From positions 310,001 to 374,000 of the forward strand of contig NZ_MVDI01000001.1 in the NCBI RefSeq assembly GCF_002939305.1: 64,000 bases of DNA, read 5' to 3'. Below, one piece after another: positions 35,255-43,218 of this stretch. This DNA comes from Chroococcidiopsis sp. TS-821 (GTDB lineage: Bacteria > Cyanobacteriota > Cyanobacteriia > Cyanobacteriales > Chroococcidiopsidaceae). A program made the translations under genes and the position numbers. The stretch's first letter is position 1. Every line of letters starts with the position of its first letter. The notes beneath the pieces are model-generated. The model was not told where the DNA came from. It worked only from the letters and a program-made list of their open reading frames with translations, and did not search any database.

Positions 35255-37320
35255 AGCTAACTTCAATTCGGCTGTGTAACTTTCGTTCATTTTATGGCAA
35301 AACACCGGAAATTGTTCTTGCAGGAGGAATAAATCGTAATACGACGATTATTCACGGTAACAATGGTGCAGGGAAAACAAGTTTCTTAAATGCATTTACG
35401 TGGGTACTGTATGAGAAGTTTAGTGCGGCGTTTGCATCAGCTGAACAACTTGTGAATAAACGGGCGATCGCTGAAGCAAACATCGGAGAAGCAATCGAAT
35501 GCTGGGTAGAAGTCTTTTGGGAACACGACAACAAACGCTACCGCGTGAAACGAGAATGTCGCGCGTACAAAAATGACACCAACTTCGACGCGAGTAAAAC
35601 GCAGTTATTTATGCAGGTAGCTGGTGATGATGGGCGGTGGTATCCTTCGCCACAACATCCAGAAGACGTCATCAATCAGATTCTACCGTCAAGCTTACAT
35701 CAGTATTTCTTTTTTGATGGCGAGCGAATTGAACAGATTGTGCGATCGGATAAGAAAGCCGAAATTGCTGAAGCAACTAAAACCTTTTTAGGTGTGAAAG
35801 TCATTGATAACTCGATCAAGCACCTAAGTGAAGCAAAAAAAACGCTAGAAAATGAATTAAAATCAATTGGTGATGCTCAAACAAAACAACTTTTGCGAGA
35901 ACGGCAAAAGATAGAAATTGAGATCGAACAAATTATACAGCGACAAAGTGAGATTACTCAAGAGTTAGAATATCAAAACACTTTTAGGAAAGAAACAAGC
36001 AACCGTCTACGCGAACTTGCTGCGGCGCAAGACCTACAGGAAAGACGACAAAATTTAGAAAACCAGAAAACAATAAATCAAGAAGAACTACGAAAAAGTA
36101 AAGCAACCCTCAAGAAAACAATTTCTACACGCGGGTACAGTGTACTACTACTGTCAACGACAAATCAATTTCGAGAAATTATTGCAGATTTAAAGCAGCG
36201 CGGTGAGTTAACAGCAGGAATTTCACAAGAATTTGTGCAAGAAATACTGCGCGATCGCCGTTGTATTTGCGGTACGCAACTAGATGATGGAAGTGATGCG
36301 CGTCAGAACGTTAGCAACTTGTTAAATCAAGCTGGTTCTTCTGCTATGCAAGAAACTGTGATTCGGACAATCGCCCAAGTTGACGAAATTGACAAACAAG
36401 CAACTACTTTTTGGGAAGATGCCGATCGCGAACAATTACGAATTCATCAATTAAGAGAAAGCATATCGCAAATCGAAGCTGAATTAGATAATATTCAAGA
36501 ACGTTTGCGTAAAGATCCTAGTGAAGAAATTCGCAATTTGCAACTTCGATTGGATGATATTGACAAAAAAATAGCTGAATTAAACATTGAACGCGGTGAA
36601 AAAAATCAGCAGATTGATGCTTTAAAAACAGAAGCCGCTGAATTAGATAAGCAAATTGCAAAACAAAAATTGAATGAAGAAAGACAAGCCTTAGCACAAC
36701 GACGTATTACTGCAACTTTAGATGCCATTGAGCGATTAACCGAAGTTAAACAACGCCAAGAAAAACAATTCCGCTTGCAGCTAGAAAAAAGAATTCAAGA
36801 AATATTTAATGAAATTTCTATAACACCATATATTCCTAAAATTAGTGAAAAATACGAACTTACATTAATAGAAAATACTTGTGGTATTGAAGCACCTGTT
36901 GCAGCTTCTACAGGCGAAAATCAAATACTTAGCTTATCATTTATTGGTAGCATCATCGACAAAGTGCGCGAGTGGAGCGAAAGAAAAATGTTGATGGTAG
37001 CTGATAGTAATACATTTCCGATAGTAATGGATTCGCCTTTTGGGAGTTTAGATGAAACTTATCGGCGACAAATTGCCAAGATTATTCCACAATTAGCAAA
37101 TCAGTTAATTGTATTAGTGAGTAATACCCAGTGGTACGGAGAAGTCGAAGCAGAAATAACTTCGAGAATTGGTAAGGAATATGTTCTAACTTACTATTCT
37201 TCTAAACCGGATTGTGAAGAAGACGCAATTGAAATTGCAGGACAACAATATCCTTTAGTCAGACAAAGTCCTAATGAGTTTGAGTATACTGAAATTTTCG
37301 AGGTAAATCGCAATGGTTAG
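35251..37320 (+). CDS. Rad50/SMC-like AAA ATPase associated with the Dnd locus
   Basis: A 689-residue protein. The N-terminus LTSIRLCNFRSFYGK and Walker A GNNGAGKTS (residues 36-44) are followed by the FFFDGERIEQI motif. A long coiled coil (about 180-310 and 370-510) is interrupted by a CxCG hook-like element (RRCICGTQL, Cys338/Cys340). The C-terminal lobe has an ABC-type signature STGENQILSLSF and Walker B PIVMDSPFGSLDE. It resembles DndD and other defence SMC ATPases but is distinct from the true DndD at 43219. It probably works with the 57-aa protein and Dnd-associated protein 4 on phosphorothioated DNA or its surveillance. Confidence 0.8.
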   Translation: MKLTSIRLCNFRSFYGKTPEIVLAGGINRNTTIIHGNNGAGKTSFLNAFTWVLYEKFSAAFASAEQLVNKRAIAEANIGEAIECWVEVFWEHDNKRYRVKRECRAYKNDTNFDASKTQLFMQVAGDDGRWYPSPQHPEDVINQILPSSLHQYFFFDGERIEQIVRSDKKAEIAEATKTFLGVKVIDNSIKHLSEAKKTLENELKSIGDAQTKQLLRERQKIEIEIEQIIQRQSEITQELEYQNTFRKETSNRLRELAAAQDLQERRQNLENQKTINQEELRKSKATLKKTISTRGYSVLLLSTTNQFREIIADLKQRGELTAGISQEFVQEILRDRRCICGTQLDDGSDARQNVSNLLNQAGSSAMQETVIRTIAQVDEIDKQATTFWEDADREQLRIHQLRESISQIEAELDNIQERLRKDPSEEIRNLQLRLDDIDKKIAELNIERGEKNQQIDALKTEAAELDKQIAKQKLNEERQALAQRRITATLDAIERLTEVKQRQEKQFRLQLEKRIQEIFNEISITPYIPKISEKYELTLIENTCGIEAPVAASTGENQILSLSFIGSIIDKVREWSERKMLMVADSNTFPIVMDSPFGSLDETYRRQIAKIIPQLANQLIVLVSNTQWYGEVEAEITSRIGKEYVLTYYSSKPDCEEDAIEIAGQQYPLVRQSPNEFEYTEIFEVNRNG

Positions 37321-37362
37321 AGGTAACCACTGCGCTACAAATTACTAAAAAGCTTTAAGAAA

Positions 37363-37833
37363 ATGGTAGAAACTGGCAGAATTAGAGTAGCAAAAGACAA
37401 AGCTGATTTAGTTAAATCCTTGCTATCAACTGACGGTGCAACAGGTCCTTTTCAAACCTTTGCAGATGCGATCGCCTTTGCTGCTGCTTTAGGTGCAAAG
37501 CACAATAGACGAGTACCTTTAGGAGAGATTTCAAAAAGAGAACCTTCTCCTATTAGATTAGAGTATTTTGCCTCAATGGGGCATGACTGCATAATTAAGT
37601 TACTAGCAATTACGGAAACAAAAGACATCAAAATTCTCTCACTCACTGAGGAAGCCGAGTTTCAACGTAATCTGATCTTTGAAGAATATGCTAATGGGGG
37701 ACTAGAAATACTGCAAAATGAATTACGTGGAGCAGTAGATTACTCTGAGCGACTTCTATTAATGCTTAGTTATGAACGCGAACAGCAAGAACAGTCAAAC
37801 GAAGAGTTTGACCTAAGTAAATTTCTATCTTGA
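37363..37833 (+). CDS. DNA phosphorothioation-associated protein 4
   Basis: A 156-residue protein matching the Dnd system-associated protein 4 type: RIRVAKDKADLVKSLLST, GPFQTFADAIAFAAALGAKH, RRVPLGEISKREPSPIRLE, and a C-terminal EEYANGGLEILQNELRGAVD with an acidic end (DLSKFLS). The biochemical role is not known. It lies 42 nt after the ATPase stop, on the same strand and probably in the same transcript. Its presence marks the upstream ATPase as part of the Dnd island. Confidence 0.8.
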   Translation: MVETGRIRVAKDKADLVKSLLSTDGATGPFQTFADAIAFAAALGAKHNRRVPLGEISKREPSPIRLEYFASMGHDCIIKLLAITETKDIKILSLTEEAEFQRNLIFEEYANGGLEILQNELRGAVDYSERLLLMLSYEREQQEQSNEEFDLSKFLS

Positions 37834-38177
37834 ACTAATCTTTAAAACCATATCATTGCCGGCTAAATAATTTTTCTTTTTAGTTAGTGAATAGTGACTA
37901 ACCACTAGTTAATAGCTACCATTTTTATTAACACTAATTAACTAAATTTGATAGCATTGTTTGCTACAGAAAATTCATATTTAATAGAAATTTTGCAAAA
38001 GTCGAAAAATTACGAGTGTCATTTCTAGCCGCAACGCTATCGCTTAAGGGCAGGTTCCATGTAATGTAGCCGCGAGATGTTTCGCTCTACTCAACATGAC
38101 AGTTTAAGTACTTCTGCAAGAAGTCTGTTGTTAATGAATTAAGACTTAATCGTTCAAAATCATTCTTAATGTATGAA
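37834..38177. other. 344-nt convergent intergenic region with a repeat
   Basis: It lies between the converging protein-4 and dndB genes. It contains GAGATGTTTCGCTCTACTCA and adjacent ACATGACAG (about 38075-38104), a dispersed repeat type seen in many genomes. No ORF or clear terminator is visible. Confidence 0.5.
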
Positions 38178-39749
38178 TTACAACATAGGTGGTAATCCTA
38201 CCGCTTTTGGTTCTACAAGCTGACCGTCAAAGCCGATCGCCTGTTTTTCGACAGTTCTCGCATCGGCTACGGCTTTACGCAGTTCGGCGCGTTCCATCGG
38301 TTCTTGAATTCCGCCGAGAAGGTAAACGATTAACTTTGCTGCTAAATCGCGCCCTGCAACTTGTACGCGCTTTTTATTTGGATCGTACAATACCCCATAC
38401 CAAAGCGATCGCGGATATTCCATTCTACTAAAACCGCCTTCTAAATCAAACTTGCGAAGTTTCTTAAAGATATCTTTGAGTGAGAAACCTTTTTTAAAAA
38501 CTAAGATTCCCAACGCTTGGGCTAAAGCAACTTGACCAACAGGGCGAAAAAGCATGTTTCCTTCACCACCATCCTTTTCAAAGCTAAAGCGTCGTAGTAA
38601 AGGTGTTTCTTCCGCTTCGAGTACTCGATAACTTGGTAGCGTTGCTAAATGATCAAATAACTGCTGAAATTCTAAAATTCCCGCTTCTAGTTCTTCATCA
38701 CTTGGGCGTATCGGAATCAAACCTTTAGACAATGGTTTCCAATGCAAAAACTTTTGTCCGAGATATCGCTCCGACATCTCTTTGAGTGCTTGTAGCGTTG
38801 TTAGAACTGTAGATTTAGTAGCAACTGTGGCGCTATTCCAATTAACACGGGGTTTTCGCGTGCTTCTTTGTTCTAGAAGTGGATGCGTCGTCGCAATTTT
38901 TCTCGCCACAATCGCAAATCCATCATCTTCATTCAACTGTGCTAGTTGACCTTTCGATAAAGGAACAGCCATCAAGTTGACATGAACAAAAATCGATCTT
39001 ACTCGTTGTCGTGCTTGTTCGCGGGTTTCGCCTTTCTCGACTGCACAGATAAACTCAATTCCTATTTTTTCTTGCGGTAAACTTTCTAAATAATCAATGT
39101 CTACTTGATAATGCTCGATCAAATCATTTAAAGTAATAACACTACCATCAGGAGTCTTGTCTTTGCGATAACGCTGAAGTTGATGCGTCTCAAGTAATTC
39201 CATCAACCCCTGTACTCCCATCAAGCGGTGTTGACCATCAAGTGCATAAATTGTGGTTGCGGGTGCGATGTCGAGTAACCCAATACCATCGCGGTCTAAA
39301 GGCGTAAAATCGATAGTAGACTTTGTAGCGCGTCCTTCACTATCCCATTGTGCTGCTTCCGGATTATCTACCCATGGTTGATGAATGACAACCAGCACTG
39401 GTGGAAATTTGTGGTTTTTCCACGCTACTAAGTATTGTACCAGTGGTATTTGCCGCGACCAATCAAGCGGACGTTGCTGAATTTCTGCAATTGTATCCGC
39501 ATCAACTTCCACATTGTCTGTTGCAAGATTATGTTTGGGCTGAAGTAGCGGTAAACATGATGCAAAACGCACTTGTTGCGCAAACCATTCCAAGGTAACT
39601 GACCCTAAGTAAGCTTGAGTACCACCCATCGCTGTTGTTTGCACGAGAATTCGATTTTCTAAATACCGTGCTAACGATGAAGCCAATTCCTCTGGTTTGT
39701 TTTCTCGGCGATATTTACCAGTAGTATCAGCTACTCTCTTATTCATCAT
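38178..39749 (-). CDS. dndB: DNA sulfur modification protein DndB (DGQHR domain)
   Basis: A 523-residue protein with the diagnostic DGQHR motif (residues 171-175, in YALDGQHRLMGVQGLM) and the related FVHVNLMAVPLSKGQLAQL block. DndB is a regulatory member of phosphorothioation loci, reported to repress dnd transcription and to alter the modification pattern. It is transcribed divergently from dndC with 173 nt between the starts, an arrangement suited to autoregulation. That gap contains an AT-rich palindrome (GTTTTTAAAAAC near 39808-39819) that could be an operator. Confidence 0.88.
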   Translation of the reverse strand: MMNKRVADTTGKYRRENKPEELASSLARYLENRILVQTTAMGGTQAYLGSVTLEWFAQQVRFASCLPLLQPKHNLATDNVEVDADTIAEIQQRPLDWSRQIPLVQYLVAWKNHKFPPVLVVIHQPWVDNPEAAQWDSEGRATKSTIDFTPLDRDGIGLLDIAPATTIYALDGQHRLMGVQGLMELLETHQLQRYRKDKTPDGSVITLNDLIEHYQVDIDYLESLPQEKIGIEFICAVEKGETREQARQRVRSIFVHVNLMAVPLSKGQLAQLNEDDGFAIVARKIATTHPLLEQRSTRKPRVNWNSATVATKSTVLTTLQALKEMSERYLGQKFLHWKPLSKGLIPIRPSDEELEAGILEFQQLFDHLATLPSYRVLEAEETPLLRRFSFEKDGGEGNMLFRPVGQVALAQALGILVFKKGFSLKDIFKKLRKFDLEGGFSRMEYPRSLWYGVLYDPNKKRVQVAGRDLAAKLIVYLLGGIQEPMERAELRKAVADARTVEKQAIGFDGQLVEPKAVGLPPML

Positions 39750-39922
39750 TTCTTCAAATAGAAGTTCTTACAAAGCTTAAGCTACAAAGAAATTAATCGC
39801 TAAAAGTTTTTAAAAACCTTTAAACTTGACTATACAGAGGTTGCCCTTAAAAAGAGTCGTTAGTAAATGCGTAGTTTCGACTTGTGTAACCACACTGCAT
39901 AAGTTCAGTAGAAAAGGACAAA

Positions 39923-41539
39923 ATGTCTACAGCACAACAGCAACACAACCAAAGAGAGCCAGTTATGTTCCTCGGACAAACTGGCGCTGAGCAGACACGT
40001 ACTGTAGCAGATTTAGTTGAAGATATTCAAGCTCTCACCACTGAAATTCAAGAATTGTACTGTTTAGACGAAATACCTTGGTGCGTAGGCTACAGCGGTG
40101 GAAAAGATAGCACTGCGACTTTACAACTTGTGTGGAATGCGATCGCATCTCTCCCACCCTCCAAGCGAACCAAAACAATTCACGTCATCACCACAGACAC
40201 ACTAGTAGAAAATCCCATTGTCTCTGCTTGGGTGCGTAACTCGCTCAAACAGATGAAGCTTGAGGCTGAAGCGCAGAAATTACCATTTCAACCGCATCTA
40301 TTACAGCCAGAGGCTAAGGAAACATTCTGGGTAGGTTTAATCGGTAAAGGTTATCCAGCGCCTAGAGGAAAATTTCGCTGGTGTACCGAGCGTCTTAAGA
40401 TTAATCCATCTAACCGGTTTATTCGCGATGCGATCAGAACAAACGGTGAAACTATTCTTGTTTTAGGTACTCGTAAAGCTGAAAGCACAAAGCGTGCAAA
40501 CAGAATGAAAAAAATGGAAGCTAAGCGGGTAAGAGAGCGCCTTAGTCCGAACATGAATTTACCGAACTCGTTAGTCTACAGCCCCATCGAAGACTGGCGC
40601 AATGATGAAGTGTGGCTTTATCTAATGCAGTGGGAGAATCCTTGGCGATATAGCAACAAAGATTTATTCTCAATGTATCGAGGTGCTACGGCTGACAACG
40701 AATGTCCCTTAGTCGTGGATACATCGACTCCTAGCTGTGGAAGTTCTCGTTTTGGTTGTTGGGTTTGCACATTGGTTAGTCACGATAAATCATTAGCAGC
40801 CATGATCCAGAACGATGAAGAGAAAGAATGGATGCAACCACTGCTTGATTTTCGTATGGAGTTAGATGCAGAAGAAAATCGTGAAAGACGAGATTTTAGG
40901 CGAAGAAATGGTAACGTACAACTTTACGAACGCAACTTAGATGGCGATATCTCTGTTGAACCAATTCCTGGTCCCTATATTAAAGAAGCAAGAGAATATT
41001 GGCTCAGAAGACTCCTAACAATTCAAACACAGATTCAACGCACCGCACCAGCAGAGATGCGCGACCTTACCTTAATCACCCTAGAAGAGTTAAGTGAGAT
41101 CCGTCGCATTTGGTTAGAAGAAAATCACGAGTTTGACGACAGCTTACCGCGAATTTATCAAGAAGTGACGGGTGAGGTGTTTCGCGATCCGCGCCCAGGA
41201 AGCGATCGCGCGTTACTTGGTAGCGATGAGTGGGCTGTACTGGAAGAAATTTGCGGCGATGACGCGATGCATCTTGAACTCATGGCAAAGCTCCTCGATA
41301 CCGAACGCCAGTATCGTACAATGGCACGCCGTAATGGCATTTTTGAGGCGTTAGAAAAGTGCTTTGAAACAAGTTCGCGTTCTAAAGAAGAAGCGATCGC
41401 CAACGCCCACTACAAGCGAGACTTGAAAAACGCTGCTGAGCAAGGCAACATCGAGACTGTCAAGCAATTAACTTGGGCTAGCTTAAAATTCCCAGCTCAA
41501 TTTGGAAATGATAATCTATCAAGTGATCGAAATCACTGA
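39923..41539 (+). CDS. dndC: DNA sulfur modification protein DndC (PAPS reductase family)
   Basis: A 538-residue protein. The ATP-pyrophosphatase loop SGGKDS is at residues 58-63, and RGKFRWCTERLKI follows at about 148-160. Cysteines 261, 272, 279 and 282 (CGSSRFGCWVC) fit the 4Fe-4S site expected in DndC. A helical C-terminal extension follows. DndC activates the DNA backbone for sulfur transfer, the sulfur being supplied by a cysteine desulfurase (DndA or IscS/SufS). No dndA is encoded in the window, so a housekeeping desulfurase must serve. Confidence 0.93.
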   Translation: MSTAQQQHNQREPVMFLGQTGAEQTRTVADLVEDIQALTTEIQELYCLDEIPWCVGYSGGKDSTATLQLVWNAIASLPPSKRTKTIHVITTDTLVENPIVSAWVRNSLKQMKLEAEAQKLPFQPHLLQPEAKETFWVGLIGKGYPAPRGKFRWCTERLKINPSNRFIRDAIRTNGETILVLGTRKAESTKRANRMKKMEAKRVRERLSPNMNLPNSLVYSPIEDWRNDEVWLYLMQWENPWRYSNKDLFSMYRGATADNECPLVVDTSTPSCGSSRFGCWVCTLVSHDKSLAAMIQNDEEKEWMQPLLDFRMELDAEENRERRDFRRRNGNVQLYERNLDGDISVEPIPGPYIKEAREYWLRRLLTIQTQIQRTAPAEMRDLTLITLEELSEIRRIWLEENHEFDDSLPRIYQEVTGEVFRDPRPGSDRALLGSDEWAVLEEICGDDAMHLELMAKLLDTERQYRTMARRNGIFEALEKCFETSSRSKEEAIANAHYKRDLKNAAEQGNIETVKQLTWASLKFPAQFGNDNLSSDRNH

Positions 41540-41614
41540 TTGTAACTGAGATTGTGATACAGTTCAGGTAACGCTGAACTGTATCCAACAAAGACAGTTG
41601 ATAGCTACCACTGA

Positions 41615-42109
41615 TTACCAAAGAGCGCGGACGCCTTGATCGGCAGGTTGGGTAGTTCCAGCCGCTCCGTTATTGTCAACGTCGTTATCAGTGTCTGTAT
41701 CAGTTGGTGCTCCTACTCCAGGGGTAGTTGTACCAGGAATTGTTGCATCTGGAGTCGTTGTTCCAGGTGCAGCCGGGTCAGTTCCTAGACCAGGAGTTGT
41801 TGCATCTGGAGTCGTTGTTCCGGGTGCAGCCGGGTCAGTCGGTTGTCCTACACCGGGAGTCGTTGTTCCAGGTGCAGCCGGGTCAGTCGGTTGTCCTACA
41901 CCGGGAGTCGTTGTTCCAGGTGCAGCCGGGTCAGTCGGTTGTCCTACACCGGGAGTCGTTGTTCCAGGTGCAGCCGGGTCAGTTGTTTGTGCAACAACGC
42001 TTTGAATCAAATTAGTTTGATTTACAGCGGGGACAGCAAGAATTGCCGCGCCAGCAAATCCTAAAAAACCTGTAAGCTTGAGCAGCATTTGGCGTTTCCG
42101 TGTTTGCAT
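41615..42109 (-). CDS. Exported Pro/Thr/Gly repeat protein
   Basis: A 164-residue protein with a signal peptide (basic MQTRKRQ start, hydrophobic LTGFLGFAGAAILAVPA, possible cleavage after VVAQ). The mature protein is almost entirely DPAAPGTTTPGVGQPT repeats with variants, ending in an acidic DTDTDNDVDNN tract and GVRALW. It looks like an unstructured cell-surface or periplasmic spacer. It is unrelated to Dnd and lies, with the next gene, between dndC and dndD. Confidence 0.65.
   Translation of the reverse strand: MQTRKRQMLLKLTGFLGFAGAAILAVPAVNQTNLIQSVVAQTTDPAAPGTTTPGVGQPTDPAAPGTTTPGVGQPTDPAAPGTTTPGVGQPTDPAAPGTTTPDATTPGLGTDPAAPGTTTPDATIPGTTTPGVGAPTDTDTDNDVDNNGAAGTTQPADQGVRALW
41823..41966. 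repeat. Three perfect 48-bp tandem units in the repeat-protein gene
   Basis: Units start at 41823, 41871 and 41919, each beginning GGTGCAGCCGGGTCAGTCGG. A partial fourth follows from 41967 and degenerate copies flank the array. The near-identity at DNA level, not just protein level, points to recent slippage or unequal crossing-over. Confidence 0.85.
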
Positions 42110-42410
42110 TGATTTCTCCTCAAATTACACACTACTAACGACCAGGCGAACCATCATATGATTGTCATTAAGTTTCGCCTGCAGTTGGTTCATAAAGGCA
42201 CAACTGGGAATTTTTACTCAGTTTAGGAAGATGCGTTAAAAATTTTCTCTTCCTTGGGTCGTAGTTTGTGCTTTTGATACGTTTTGTTTATCAATGCTAA
42301 TCAGCGTGTCATTATCTAGTTTTTTTTTACTTACAAACCTCAATTTAAATGACTGCCAAAAGTTCTTTTTTATACACCAAAAACAGTCATAACTTACGTG
42401 GTTTCTTGAG
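42110..42410. other. 301-nt intergenic region with an inverted repeat
   Basis: CAGGCGAA (42143-42150) and TTCGCCTG (42174-42181) are perfect inverted repeats, with a central ATCATATGAT palindrome. They lie 34-72 nt upstream of the repeat-protein gene and could be an operator or leader hairpin. The rest is featureless AT-rich DNA. Confidence 0.5.
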
Positions 42411-42974
42411 CTATTCTACTACTGTAACAGGAGTTCCCAAACTTACTTGATTAAACAACTCTTCAACATCTTCGTTATACATCCGAATACAACCGTGAGA
42501 AGCTGCAGTACCAACGCTTTCAGGGTTAGGAGTTCCGTGAAAACCTATTGAATTTTTGCCATCACTCCAAAACCCAATCCAATACGATCCTAGAGGATTG
42601 TCAGGGTGTCCTCCTGGAATTACCTCATCCGTCAAGGGGCTAATCCAAGTAGGATTTTTTAACATCTGACCTACGCGAAAATTACCAGTCGGAGTTTCCC
42701 AACCAGCACGACCTACTGCCACAGGATAACTTTTAATTGGTGTTTCTCCCCGATACAGAGTAACTTTACGGCTACTTAGCTGAATCTCTAACCTCAAAGG
42801 TAGCGCAGCTACTGTCTCGACGCTCTGGTCATCCGGAGGTTGAGGCGTTACCGATTGGGTGATAGCTGGTTGCGATTCTGATAACTCTGATAAATTTTGC
42901 TGATGAGCAACCATGCGAGTAGCGACATTGATTGCTACTACTACGCCAGCCACTGCAAACAATTGCTTGATCAT
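42411..42974 (-). CDS. L,D-transpeptidase (YkuD domain)
   Basis: A 187-residue protein with an N-terminal hydrophobic signal or anchor (LFAVAGVVVAINVATRM) and a YkuD catalytic domain: LRLEIQLSSRKVTLYRGE, the His of IGFHGTPNPESVGTAAS, and the SHGCIRM motif with the active Cys. It cross-links peptidoglycan (3-3) or anchors proteins in the periplasm. It is co-oriented with the repeat-protein gene, 301 nt upstream of it, and together they split the dnd genes. Confidence 0.9.
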   Translation of the reverse strand: MIKQLFAVAGVVVAINVATRMVAHQQNLSELSESQPAITQSVTPQPPDDQSVETVAALPLRLEIQLSSRKVTLYRGETPIKSYPVAVGRAGWETPTGNFRVGQMLKNPTWISPLTDEVIPGGHPDNPLGSYWIGFWSDGKNSIGFHGTPNPESVGTAASHGCIRMYNEDVEELFNQVSLGTPVTVVE

Positions 42975-43218
42975 CTGAAAAATTTAATCTCTGGGTAAAA
43001 ACAACTATTTTACCTAGAAATCAGCAAACTTAGCTACCAAGCATCTAACTTAGGTTAGAAAACAAAAACAATTATTTGTTAAAATAAACTTCTTGCAAGT
43101 GTCTGCTTAGTTATTAAAGTTATTATTTTTGGATAATTAATTATGCATTAAACGTAATATCAGTAGCTTATGATATCAATTATTATCGCATTAAATTTAT
43201 ATTTAGAATAATAAAACC

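Noticed and set aside
37834-38177. CRISPR-like or tandem array between protein 4 and dndB
   Set aside because: No regularly spaced direct repeats are present; there is only one dispersed repeat. No CRISPR array was seen anywhere in the window.
41673-42064. Three long plus-strand ORFs rich in Gly/Val/Pro
   Set aside because: They arise because the 48-bp repeat has no stops in several frames. The minus-strand frame has a signal peptide and is preferred.
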